Below, piece after piece: positions 7,770 through 15,371 of a stretch of DNA of 44,212 bases. Numbering within the stretch: position 1 is the first letter of the stretch; each line of letters starts with the position of its first letter. The position numbers were made by a program, and so were the translations under genes. This DNA is from Candidatus Thermoplasmatota archaeon (GTDB taxonomy: Archaea > Thermoplasmatota > E2 > DHVEG-1): assembly GCA_038884455.1 (NCBI GenBank), contig JAWABU010000012.1, positions 1 through 44,212 of the forward strand, in the 5' to 3' direction. The notes under the pieces were generated by a model. It saw only the letters and a program-made list of their open reading frames with translations, searched no databases and was not told the origin of the DNA.

Positions 7770-8696
7770 ATGCGCCAAAAAACCAAACCATCAAACCTCA
7801 AAAAAAAACAGTATATCAAAATGTTTACAGAGAAGTACAAAGCATTCTGTTTTCGTATCCTTGGAAAATATATCAAACCGACTGAAAAGCCGGGTTCAAT
7901 CCACGATAAACTCCGGATGGCAAACATGAAATACACACCCGCGGTATTTTATGCAACCATCATTATCACCGCACTCATCACCCTGGGATGCTCACTGCTC
8001 GTCTACAGTCTTCTTTTCGTCATCATTCTCGGAAATGAAACCTGGTGGTACTACACCCTTGGGTTAACCGGGTTAACAACCGGGTTAACCATCTTGATGT
8101 TTTTTTTCGTCATGAACTCAAAAATATCCTCACGGAAATCACAAATCAACCATGAACTTCCCTATGTCCTCAGTGAACTATCAATTCTTGCAAGCACGGG
8201 ATTAACTCCGATTAAAATCATGCGGCATATGGCACAACGAAGTGGCGACCCAGCTATGACCTCAGAATTCCGAAAGATCATCTCAAAAATCGACGTCGAA
8301 GGAAAAGACATCATCACCGCACTCAGTGAAACCGCAAAAGAAACACCATCTCCTCTCTTCCGAGAAACACTCTGGGATCTCTGCAATATGATGCACCAAG
8401 GTGGAGACTTAGATGCATACCTGCGATCCAAAGCAGACATCACCTTGCAGATTAAACGAGACATTCAAAAAGAATTCATCGAAAAACTGGCAACCTACTC
8501 AGAAATGTATTCAAGTCTTGTCCTCATTGGCGTCTTATTCCTCGGCATTGCTGCATTCCTCCTCGACGTTATGCAGTCATCCATCGGACCATTAACCGCT
8601 GACTCGCTCCTGCTACTGCTCTCCTATGGATTAATCCCAGTTGCCCTCATCATCATAAACTCAATTATAGCTATGGCCTACTCAAAAACCGGGTAA
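7770..8696 (+). CDS. Type II secretion system F-domain pilus platform protein (TadC/ArlJ-like)
   Basis: A 308-residue inner-membrane platform protein of a type IV pilus-like system. There are two hydrophobic segments at about 59-87 and 94-115, a cytoplasmic T2SSF domain at about 120-245 (ELSILASTGLTPIKIMRHMA, later LWDLCNMMHQGGDLDAYL) and two C-terminal helices (about 245-305). Residues 44-54 (IHDKLRMANMK) resemble the 'L..AGM' lead-in common in TadB/TadC proteins. It sits 8 bp after the motor ATPase and 6 bp before a second T2SSF protein, so the platform appears to be made of two different subunits (a Tad-like arrangement) rather than one ArlJ. Confidence 0.88.
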   Translation: MRQKTKPSNLKKKQYIKMFTEKYKAFCFRILGKYIKPTEKPGSIHDKLRMANMKYTPAVFYATIIITALITLGCSLLVYSLLFVIILGNETWWYYTLGLTGLTTGLTILMFFFVMNSKISSRKSQINHELPYVLSELSILASTGLTPIKIMRHMAQRSGDPAMTSEFRKIISKIDVEGKDIITALSETAKETPSPLFRETLWDLCNMMHQGGDLDAYLRSKADITLQIKRDIQKEFIEKLATYSEMYSSLVLIGVLFLGIAAFLLDVMQSSIGPLTADSLLLLLSYGLIPVALIIINSIIAMAYSKTG

Positions 8697-8702
8697 TCAC
8701 CT

Positions 8703-10097
8703 ATGCACACAACAAAAACACTCATCATTATTCTTCTGCTGTTCTTTTTCATCATAACCTTCAGTTCAGCACAAGACGACACCGAGCCACCAACTATTCT
8801 TATGATTACACCATTGGATACTGAAACCATTACCAATCAAACACCGCTCATCAAAGTAGAATATGCTGATACCTCAGGGGTCGCACTTGATCGCATCAAA
8901 CTCTACGTCAACCTCATTGACGTCACCGACTGGGAAGAAACTATAATCACATCCAATTTTATCTCATACCAAGTACCTCAAATTTTAAAACTCAACAACG
9001 GCAACCACACTGTCACCATAGAACTTCAAGATATTTACAACAACCGAATCACCAAAACCTGGACGTTCACTGTTGATACCACCCAACAAACAACGAGCGA
9101 AGAAGGATTTGATCTCTTTACCATCATTACCTACATCATCTATGGAATGCTCCTCACATTCATCATCTTTATCATAACGATACTGTATTTAAAGAAAACA
9201 CGACGATTCACATTTAAAAAATTCTTCATCAAACATCCAATTCAAAAAGAGGTCGTCACTCTTTACATACCTCTCCTCATAGGTTTTTTCATCATTGTAT
9301 TCGGCCTTGCATATACCTCACGAAACCTCACTGAAGCACCATTCATGCCTGAATACCTTTTCACCATCGGTCTTTTCGTCGCACTCCTCCCTTATACCAT
9401 CGCAGCAATCATCGAACGCCGAACCATCAGCAGATATGAACAAGCTTTTGCACAGTTTCTCTTTGAAATTGCTGAAGCGATGCGTGGAGGACTTGATCCA
9501 ACCAAAGCAGTCATTGAACTATCAAAAACAAGTAAAGGAATTCTCAAAGATCATCTTCAGAAAGCAGCTGAAAATATTAAACTTGGCAGACCGTTTGATG
9601 AAGTTATGACCGTTATGGTTCGACCAATCAAAAGCGAACTTGTCAAACGATATGCAACACTCATCGGCGATGCGTCAAAAATCGGCGGAGAAACATCCCT
9701 GGTGATCTACCGAACTGCAAAAGATATGGACGATTTCATCAAAATTAGTCTTGAACGCAGACGACAACTCATCGCACAAATCACCACGATATACATAGCG
9801 TTTGCAGTACTTTTAATTATCTTATATCAACTTATTATTATGTTTCCCTCGATGGGTTCAATGAACATCTCACTGCTCGGAGTCACCTCGCTTGAATCCA
9901 CCGAAACCTCATCAGCGATCAGCAGAATGACGATTGAAACCATGAAACGACGATTCCTCCATCTGATGATCATTAACTCACTTGGTACGGGAACACTCAT
10001 GGGCATGCTTGTTGATGGAAAAATCAAATACGGATTAATTCATTCATTAATTTTAACAGCTGTATCGATAGTATTCTTCGCAGTACTCATACTATAA
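8703..10097 (+). CDS. Second T2SSF platform protein with N-terminal extracellular Ig-like domain
   Basis: 464 residues. A cleavable-looking signal peptide (LIIILLLFFFIITFSSAQ, ending about residue 24) precedes an extracellular beta-sandwich (about 28-126; PPTILMITPLDTETI, DTSGVALDRIKLYVN, LNNGNHTVTIELQDIYNN) of the Ig/cadherin-like type. A helix follows (about 138-162), then two more (about 186-235), then the cytoplasmic T2SSF domain (FAQFLFEIAEAMRGGLDPTK at about 249-268; the domain runs to about 345). Two helices follow (about 360-380 and 440-464). T2SSF proteins usually have no ectodomain, so this fusion is notable and echoes the Ig-like insertion in PstC1. It is the last gene of the motor operon; the next gene is convergent. 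Confidence 0.86.
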   Translation: MHTTKTLIIILLLFFFIITFSSAQDDTEPPTILMITPLDTETITNQTPLIKVEYADTSGVALDRIKLYVNLIDVTDWEETIITSNFISYQVPQILKLNNGNHTVTIELQDIYNNRITKTWTFTVDTTQQTTSEEGFDLFTIITYIIYGMLLTFIIFIITILYLKKTRRFTFKKFFIKHPIQKEVVTLYIPLLIGFFIIVFGLAYTSRNLTEAPFMPEYLFTIGLFVALLPYTIAAIIERRTISRYEQAFAQFLFEIAEAMRGGLDPTKAVIELSKTSKGILKDHLQKAAENIKLGRPFDEVMTVMVRPIKSELVKRYATLIGDASKIGGETSLVIYRTAKDMDDFIKISLERRRQLIAQITTIYIAFAVLLIILYQLIIMFPSMGSMNISLLGVTSLESTETSSAISRMTIETMKRRFLHLMIINSLGTGTLMGMLVDGKIKYGLIHSLILTAVSIVFFAVLIL

Positions 10098-10134
10098 AAC
10101 AATTCAAAAAAGAGAAAACTAAAAAATACTTTTT

Positions 10135-11421
10135 TTATTCTGTAACTGAGCCTATAAAATCACAATACGGACAACGCAGAACACCGTTTTTTCCATTCAA
10201 TTCAGAGGTAAATGTTTTATGGCACATCGGACAGGAGATCTTCACCATTGTTTTATCAATGGTATCAGACCCTTCTTCTTTTGGCATGGTTGTCTGAACA
10301 GCTGGATCTACCAAAAATTTTGATTCTCCAGAAGACCTATTCTTTTTTTTTAATAGTTTTTTCTTCGTAGTCTGATCCTTTTTAAGAGAAAAACGAGATA
10401 CCGTATGCTGCGGTTGTTCTTTCTTATCAGGTTTTCTCAAGGGTATCTCTTTTTTAAGAGGGATACATACCATTTCAGTTTGTTGATCCTCAGGAACCGC
10501 AAGTTTTTGCTCTTTGATCATGGTCAAAACTTCACTTACGAGAACATCATCAATCATAATACACCGTTTCTTTGCTGCATAATCAATTACGACATCAGCA
10601 AGTTTGAGTAAATGACGGGGATTTCCAGCAACTTCAAGATTCATAAACGCTATACCCCCTGGGGTGAACGGATACAATGGATCAACATCATCAACCAACC
10701 GTTTTTCCAATAAGCGCTTTGCAATCATTAACTGTGCTTCCTGATCACTCAGCGGCGATAACACAATCTTCCGGTTAATCCGCTCATGCAGCGATTGATG
10801 TGATTCCATAAGTGATTCAAAAAACATTTGATCACAGCTAATCATGATCATCACACCAGGGTTAATATGATCAATCAAGACGTGTAACACATGCAAAAAC
10901 CGATCTGCATCTTCAACCTGTGCGAGATGATGAAAGTCGTTTATCAACAAAAAAGAAGGAATATTCTGATTCAACGCCTCAGCAATTACACGTCCTGCCT
11001 TGTCAGGATCATACTGTTTTTCAGCTTTTTTCCGTTTTTTCACCACTGCTTTATACCATTTCGGCGGTGCAAAAACTCGAGAAAAAAACCCAAGTTTCGT
11101 CTGCGAAATAATCAGATCAAGAATCCCTTCAACCATCCAACGCGTCTCAAAGGTCATATTTTGAAACACATAAAACGCTTTATTCCGTTTCGCTTCGTTT
11201 GCAACCAACAGCAATCTTTCTGTTTTCCCAGCACCAAGACCTCCAAGTACCGCAAGCACAGCTTTGTTTTCCTTGTAAAAAACCTCCTCACGAATTCTTG
11301 CAAGATCTTCATCGATACGCTGAGTTACATGGAAGATATCAACATTTTCTAAACTTTCACTTGATAAATCTCGAAATGGGTTACCACTAAGGCCATATCG
11401 TTCATATCCTGTCTTCACCAT
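10135..11421 (-). CDS. AAA+ ATPase (ExeA/Orc-like) with C-terminal zinc ribbon
   Basis: 428 residues. It starts YERYGLSGNPFRDLS, the 'YGL..NPF' opening of ExeA/TniB/Orc-like ATPases. Walker A GGLGAGKT lies at 60-67 and a Walker B-like FLLINDFHHL at about 156-165, where Asn-Asp-Phe-His replaces the usual D-E-x-H. Sensor-type MIMISCDQMFFESLM and a lid region GNPRHLLKLADVVI follow. After a Lys-rich linker, the C-terminus has a CPMC(397-400)...CPYC(417-420) zinc ribbon. The role is unknown: it could couple nucleotide state to pilus assembly (ExeA acts in type II secretion) or bind DNA. It ends convergently with the motor operon and is followed 17 nt upstream by the KaiC-like gene on the same strand, so they are probably co-transcribed. 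Confidence 0.75.
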   Translation of the reverse strand: MVKTGYERYGLSGNPFRDLSSESLENVDIFHVTQRIDEDLARIREEVFYKENKAVLAVLGGLGAGKTERLLLVANEAKRNKAFYVFQNMTFETRWMVEGILDLIISQTKLGFFSRVFAPPKWYKAVVKKRKKAEKQYDPDKAGRVIAEALNQNIPSFLLINDFHHLAQVEDADRFLHVLHVLIDHINPGVMIMISCDQMFFESLMESHQSLHERINRKIVLSPLSDQEAQLMIAKRLLEKRLVDDVDPLYPFTPGGIAFMNLEVAGNPRHLLKLADVVIDYAAKKRCIMIDDVLVSEVLTMIKEQKLAVPEDQQTEMVCIPLKKEIPLRKPDKKEQPQHTVSRFSLKKDQTTKKKLLKKKNRSSGESKFLVDPAVQTTMPKEEGSDTIDKTMVKISCPMCHKTFTSELNGKNGVLRCPYCDFIGSVTE

Positions 11422-11437
11422 AGTTCGTATTCACATC

Positions 11438-12061
11438 CTACGTCACACGAGCACGAAGATCAACATTGATTCGTGTGCCATCAAACGTATAATAAATATT
11501 CGTTGTAAATGAATTCCGGTTCATCCATTTTGAAATCCGAATGAAACGAGCAATACCGCTCGACGTTTCTTTGGTTAAAAACTGGATAATACCATCAGCA
11601 AGATGACCAATCGTTATTTGAACCTTTTCATCAAGCATCCCATACTCCAACGTCAATAAAAGTATGGTGTTATTTTGCTTACAGAGACTATCGAGCTCCT
11701 CAAGAATCATCCGAACCTCAGATAATGATTTATCGAGAACAAGATACGAAAAAGAATCGATAATCAACACCACATCTTTTTTCACAAAATCCTTCCAATG
11801 CTGATGAGAACGTTCTTCAACTACCTGAAAATGTGACGAACCAGTATACTCCAACAGCTCAGCGCAGATTTCTTCTTTAGCTCGTGATGAGATATAAATA
11901 ACTTCTTTTTTCTGTTTCTGCGCAAAACCAGCGAGAATCTGAGTAAAAATCGTTTTGATTGGATCAATCGTCCCTTGAATAACAATAATATTACCCTTTG
12001 GGATTTCATGAATAAATTGATCTAAACCAGGAATAGAAATCGGAATCCCCATAGTATGCAT
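11438..12061 (-). CDS. KaiC/ArlH-like RecA-superfamily protein with degenerate P-loop
   Basis: About 207 residues from ATG 12061 (an alternative ATG is at 12052; an upstream in-frame ATG at 12133 would start inside the promoter). Opening IPGLDQFIHEIPKGNIIVIQ matches the KaiC/GvpD/ArlH 'G-L-D-x-x-x-x-G-x-P-x-G-x-x-x-x-x-G' pattern. The P-loop reads GTIDPIKT: the Gly before Lys is replaced by Ile, so nucleotide binding may be weakened. A Walker B-like DVVLIIDSFSYLVL is retained. In archaella, ArlH is a KaiC-like partner of the motor ATPase ArlI, and this protein may play the same part for the nearby motor. It shares an operon with the AAA+ gene. Its promoter carries the shared TATAGATTATATTCA motif. 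Confidence 0.68.
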   Translation of the reverse strand: MHTMGIPISIPGLDQFIHEIPKGNIIVIQGTIDPIKTIFTQILAGFAQKQKKEVIYISSRAKEEICAELLEYTGSSHFQVVEERSHQHWKDFVKKDVVLIIDSFSYLVLDKSLSEVRMILEELDSLCKQNNTILLLTLEYGMLDEKVQITIGHLADGIIQFLTKETSSGIARFIRISKWMNRNSFTTNIYYTFDGTRINVDLRARVT

Positions 12062-12091
12062 ACCTATATTTTTTATAATATACTGCTCAAT

Positions 12092-12183
12092 AATTATTAA
12101 ACATATTGAATATAATCTATAGAAACCATACATATCTATATAGAACTATATTCACTGTATACTTTATGAGGTATAATTTTAAG
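12092..12183. promoter_or_regulatory. Divergent promoters with two facing copies of the shared motif
   Basis: Toward the KaiC-like gene (minus strand), TATAGATTATATTCAATATG (12102-12121) is followed by TTTAATAATT (12092-12101). Toward the pilin gene (plus strand), TATAGAACTATATTCA (12139-12154) is followed by ACTTTATGAG and GTATAATTTT (12171-12180). The two motif copies point outward, one per promoter. The minus-strand copy matches the ppk promoter at most positions with identical spacing. Confidence 0.6.
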
Positions 12184-12209
12184 ATAGACAAAAAATTAAC
12201 ACACTCTGT

Positions 12210-13370
12210 ATGCAACAATTTCACCATGCCACTCAAGCAGTTTCTATAATTATTGGGGCACTCATGCTTACCGTTATCGTCGTCTCAGCAGCAACCGCAT
12301 TTGCCGTATTCACCAGCCAGAAACAGAAGGAACTCATGGAAGCAGAATACGCAAAACTCAAACGAGACCTTGAAGAACTTAAAATACTTTCGATATCAAA
12401 TCCCTCCTATGAATCGACCTCTCAACAATTAAAAAGTATCACCTTCACCATCGCAAACCTCCACGCTGACGACTCGATTATAACATCGCTTCAAATCAAC
12501 ACCAATTATATCCGGCATTTTGTTGTTCAAAGATGCGATACAACACAAGAAGAATGGCAAATATCATCAGCCACTGGAGCATTCCTACTGGGCGGTCTGT
12601 ATGCTTTAGATTCCACTCCTACACAGAATCCGTATATCTTCTTCGATAAAAACAATGATCATACCTACTCGATAGGAGACATCATTATCGACCTTGATTA
12701 TGATAACAACGGTATTGACGCACAACCAACGTATACTGATAAAGGTGGACTGATCGCATATGATACCATGAATGAACCGTATATCTTTCGCGATGCTAAT
12801 GATAATAAAAAATATGACAGTTCAAACGATGATATAATAGACAAAAATCCAGACAACAACGGCAATCCAGCTGCCCCAAACGATGGTAACCCTGGAAAAC
12901 AACTGTTCCCTGAAATCAACCAACGCTTTAAAATACAATCACGAGAACAAATACTCATCAACATATCAAATATTCAAACTGATGTGTATCTCACCACTCC
13001 TATCTATCAAAACGATGCAATCACGTTTTCACTCTATACAAACCTTGGAAAAGAATTCACAAAAACATTCATTCCACCAACAGCAATCATCAAAATCGAT
13101 GTAGAATCACTACCTGGAGGAAATTCCTATTACGTCCTTGATGGTTCAGCCTCAGATCATCCAGGTGATGGCTATATCATAAAATGGAACTGGAACGTAA
13201 CCAACATATCGAAACAACCACCAAACAACTATCAACACTTCGCAGGACGAAAAGCCCAGGTTGATCCAAACTTTGGTTTTAACCCAACTACCTACAAATA
13301 CTGGGTTAACCTCACCGTATCTGATAACTACGGAATGAAAGGGACGACTTCATTTAAATTAGAACCATAA
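12210..13370 (+). CDS. Pilin-like surface protein with Ca-binding-type loops and PKD-like domain
   Basis: 386 residues. The N-terminus, MQQFHHATQAVSIIIGALML (1-20), continues VIVVSAATAFAVF: an archaeal prepilin-type signal with the AVS-III H-domain, closely parallel to the N-terminus of pstS1. A helical segment (about 38-62) follows, then a beta-rich region with two Asp/Asn-rich loops of EF-hand/dockerin-like spacing (DKNNDHTYSIGD at 146-157; DANDNKKYDSSND at 195-207), suggesting calcium binding. The C-terminal 90 residues (FIPPTAIIKIDV...VLDGSASDHPGDGYIIKWNW) form a PKD-like Ig domain. It lies 24 bp upstream of pstB1 and in the same operon, directly linking a filament subunit to phosphate transport. 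The 5' leader is very short and without a clear Shine-Dalgarno sequence. Confidence 0.8.
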   Translation: MQQFHHATQAVSIIIGALMLTVIVVSAATAFAVFTSQKQKELMEAEYAKLKRDLEELKILSISNPSYESTSQQLKSITFTIANLHADDSIITSLQINTNYIRHFVVQRCDTTQEEWQISSATGAFLLGGLYALDSTPTQNPYIFFDKNNDHTYSIGDIIIDLDYDNNGIDAQPTYTDKGGLIAYDTMNEPYIFRDANDNKKYDSSNDDIIDKNPDNNGNPAAPNDGNPGKQLFPEINQRFKIQSREQILINISNIQTDVYLTTPIYQNDAITFSLYTNLGKEFTKTFIPPTAIIKIDVESLPGGNSYYVLDGSASDHPGDGYIIKWNWNVTNISKQPPNNYQHFAGRKAQVDPNFGFNPTTYKYWVNLTVSDNYGMKGTTSFKLEP

Positions 13371-13394
13371 AATTCATCAGGAAATGTTTTTCAT

Positions 13395-14162
13395 ATGGCT
13401 GCAAGTAAAAAACCAAAGATAACCATTGACGACTTGAATCTCTGGTATGGCGACAAGCAAGCACTTATCAACGTCTCACTTCAAATCCCAGAACACAAAA
13501 TCACCGCACTTATCGGTCCCTCAGGATGCGGCAAATCAACTCTGATCCGATGTCTCAACCGTATGAACGACATCATCGACGACTGCAAAATCACCGGAAA
13601 AGTAATTTTTGACGGACAAAACATCTACGATAAAAATACAAACGTTGTTGAGATACGACGCAAAATTGGCATGGTGTTCCAAAAACCAAACCTCTTCCCA
13701 AAAAGTGTTTATGATAACATCGCCTATGGTCCACGAATGCAGGGAGTAACCGATAAAAAAATACTCAACCATCTCGTTGAATATACCTTAAAGAAAGCAG
13801 CACTCTGGGATGAAGTCAAAGATCGACTCCATGAATCAGCCATGGGACTCTCAGGAGGACAACAGCAACGACTCTGCATCGCACGAGCACTTGCCATAGA
13901 ACCAGAAGTTATTCTCATGGATGAACCCTGCAGCGCACTTGATCCGATCGCAACAGCTAAAATCGAAGACCTCATGAACGATCTCAAAAAGGAGTACACT
14001 GTCGTCATCGTTACCCATAACATGCAACAAGCAGCACGTATCAGTGACTACGCCGCATATATGTATCTCGGAAAAATGATCGAATTTGATCAGACAAAAA
14101 ATATTTTTGAAAAACCCAAAGAAGAACTCACTCAAAAATACGTCACCGGACGATTCGGATAA
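13395..14162 (+). CDS. pstB: Phosphate ABC transporter ATP-binding protein PstB (copy 1)
   Basis: 255 residues, full length for PstB, which hydrolyses ATP to drive phosphate import through PstCA. It has Walker [10 protein letters not shown], the PstB-typical [20 protein letters not shown], a Q-loop [20 protein letters not shown], the signature [20 protein letters not shown], Walker [14 protein letters not shown] and the H-loop [15 protein letters not shown]. It lies in an operon with the pilin-like gene (24 bp upstream) and a PP2C gene (3 bp downstream), about 8 kb away from its presumed partners pstS1 and pstCA1. A 107-bp stretch (13800-13906) is identical to pstB copy 2, although flanking codons have diverged. 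Confidence 0.97.
   Translation: MAASKKPKITIDDLNLWYGDKQALINVSLQIPEHKITALIGPSGCGKSTLIRCLNRMNDIIDDCKITGKVIFDGQNIYDKNTNVVEIRRKIGMVFQKPNLFPKSVYDNIAYGPRMQGVTDKKILNHLVEYTLKKAALWDEVKDRLHESAMGLSGGQQQRLCIARALAIEPEVILMDEPCSALDPIATAKIEDLMNDLKKEYTVVIVTHNMQQAARISDYAAYMYLGKMIEFDQTKNIFEKPKEELTQKYVTGRFG
13800..13906 (+). repeat. 107-bp identical block shared by the two pstB genes (copy 1)
   Basis: By direct comparison, every base of 13800-13906 equals 26657-26763, covering the [19 protein letters not shown] signature region. Outside it, synonymous and non-synonymous differences are frequent. This suggests local gene conversion between paralogues. Confidence 0.85.
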
Positions 14163-14165
14163 AAA

Positions 14166-14891
14166 ATGATAACTATGTACTATCATGTGGTTTCTGAAAA
14201 AGGAACAAAACGACCAGAAAATGAAGATAGCTATATCATTGAACAAAATAACAACTACATTTTGTTTGCTATTGCAGATGGTGTCGGCGGATTACCCGGG
14301 GGAAAAAAAGCAAGTACTACTGCACTCCAAAGCTTTCAGAGCATTCTAAAAACACATACATCAATAGATTTACTCAACTCAATTGAACAAGTTCATCGAT
14401 CAATTCTCATGGAAGGAGAAAAACAACAAAAACAAATGGCAACCACTATTGTAGCATGTCTCATTGACCGAACATCAGGAAAAGCATTGATAACTCATGT
14501 CGGCGATAGCCGAGCATACATCATCGACGACACCATATGGAAAACCAAAGATCATACTCTTGTTCAGGAACTTGTTGATCTTGGCATCATTACTGAAGAG
14601 CAAGCTCTCACCCATCCTGAACGACACCGGATCACGCAAGCATTAGGAATCACCCAACAATTACATCTACAACTTCACAGAAAACTCATTAACGACTCGA
14701 TACTTCTCCTGTGTTCAGATGGACTCAGTGACTTTGTCCCTGATGCAGAACTTGCGGCAATCGCACGAGGGTACGAACCAAAAGAAGCATGTCAAAAACT
14801 CGTTGAAAAAGCACGAAAAAACGGGAGTACCGATGATATCACTGTTCTAATAGCACATATCAAAAACCAACAAAAAAATAATTTTTTTTAA
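14166..14891 (+). CDS. PP2C-family (Stp1/PrpC-like) serine/threonine protein phosphatase
   Basis: 241 residues with all PP2C hallmarks: RPENED (17-21), FAIADGVGGLPGG (35-46), TTIVACLIDRTSGKALITHV followed by GDSRAYI, a DHTLVQELVDLGIITEEQA flap, HRITQALG, LLLCSDGLSDFVPD and the terminal DDITVLIA. The metal-coordinating Asp residues of NED, ADG, SDG and DDI are present, so a Mn/Mg-dependent phosphoprotein phosphatase is expected. No partner kinase is visible in the window. It follows pstB1 by 3 bp, which implies co-translation and a link between protein phosphorylation and phosphate uptake or pilus function. The stop codon overlaps that of the convergent DUF1508 gene at 14888-14891. The start may be ATG 14166 or 14175. 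Confidence 0.92.
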   Translation: MITMYYHVVSEKGTKRPENEDSYIIEQNNNYILFAIADGVGGLPGGKKASTTALQSFQSILKTHTSIDLLNSIEQVHRSILMEGEKQQKQMATTIVACLIDRTSGKALITHVGDSRAYIIDDTIWKTKDHTLVQELVDLGIITEEQALTHPERHRITQALGITQQLHLQLHRKLINDSILLLCSDGLSDFVPDAELAAIARGYEPKEACQKLVEKARKNGSTDDITVLIAHIKNQQKNNFF

Positions 14892-15118
14892 TATTGTTCA
14901 AGTGACTGAACCCGAACTATATGCGCTAAACAACTATTCATCTTAATATGTTCAATTGCAACAAGGCAATCTTCTTCTGATGTATATGGATCACTCTGCA
15001 GTAACAACGAACCATCAGCAGCTTTTAATTGAAAAATCCATTCATCCTCACGAAAACAACCATATTCAAATCGTGGTTTTTTTACGGTTTTATCAGATTT
15101 TCTCAAATGTTTCATCAT
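14888..15118 (-). CDS. YegP/DUF1508-like small protein
   Basis: 76 residues if started at ATG 15118; the frame remains open to an ATG at 15208, whose extra 30 residues are hydrophobic and unlike the family. The domain reads WIFQLKAADGSLLLQSDPYT then SEEDCLVAIEHIKMNS, one DUF1508 repeat. The function is unknown. A TATA-like AAAGTATATAG (about 15228-15238) and a CTATAG (15209-15214) lie upstream on the minus strand. With that promoter the RNA would start close to 15206, leaving a leader of about 90 nt before 15118, or a leaderless start at 15208. The gene overlaps the PP2C stop codon convergently by four bases. Confidence 0.62.
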   Translation of the reverse strand: MMKHLRKSDKTVKKPRFEYGCFREDEWIFQLKAADGSLLLQSDPYTSEEDCLVAIEHIKMNSCLAHIVRVQSLEQY

Positions 15119-15272
15119 ACAACCAAGATCATCATCAACGAACAATAAGAAAAGGATTTGCTGTAGAAAAACAATAAATTGACATGACATACATAGTACG
15201 CAATACATCTATAGAAAAAACAATGCTCTATATACTTTATTGGACAAATTAATAAAAACAACTAAACAAATA

Positions 15273-15326
15273 TCAAAAATATGACGATGCTGCTCTCCAA
15301 GGAAAGTACGTCGTATTAATGTGCAT
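15273..15326 (-). CDS. Candidate 17-aa mini-ORF behind an unusually strong Shine-Dalgarno tract
   Basis: Downstream of ppx on the minus strand, the purine tract GGAGGAGGAGGTGAGGTGG (15332-15350) precedes ATG at 15326, which opens MHINTTYFPWRAASSYF and stops at 15273-15275. The tract matches the anti-Shine-Dalgarno of archaeal 16S rRNA better than any gene in the window. The peptide has no recognised homology. It may be a leader or small protein, or the tract may serve another purpose. Confidence 0.28.
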   Translation of the reverse strand: MHINTTYFPWRAASSYF

Positions 15327-15363
15327 CCCGTCCACCTCACCTCCTCCTCCTTCGTACTTTCCT
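15300..15363 (-). repeat. 11-bp perfect inverted repeat enclosing the Shine-Dalgarno tract
   Basis: AGGAAAGTACG (15300-15310) is the exact reverse complement of CGTACTTTCCT (15353-15363), with 42 nt between. It lies 8 nt after the ppx stop codon on the minus strand. The paired arms would loop out the Shine-Dalgarno tract and mini-ORF start. It could be the 3' end structure of the ppx mRNA or a riboregulatory hairpin. Confidence 0.5.
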
Positions 15364-15371
15364 GTCTTTTT

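Noticed and set aside
10891-11352. 153-aa plus-strand frame opposite the AAA+ gene
   Set aside because: Shadow of the Walker A region of the real gene; no independent support.
12053-12133. Extended N-terminus of the KaiC-like protein from ATG 12133
   Set aside because: The extra residues would be encoded by the promoter and operator motif and are not KaiC-like; the start at 12061 or 12052 fits the TATA position.
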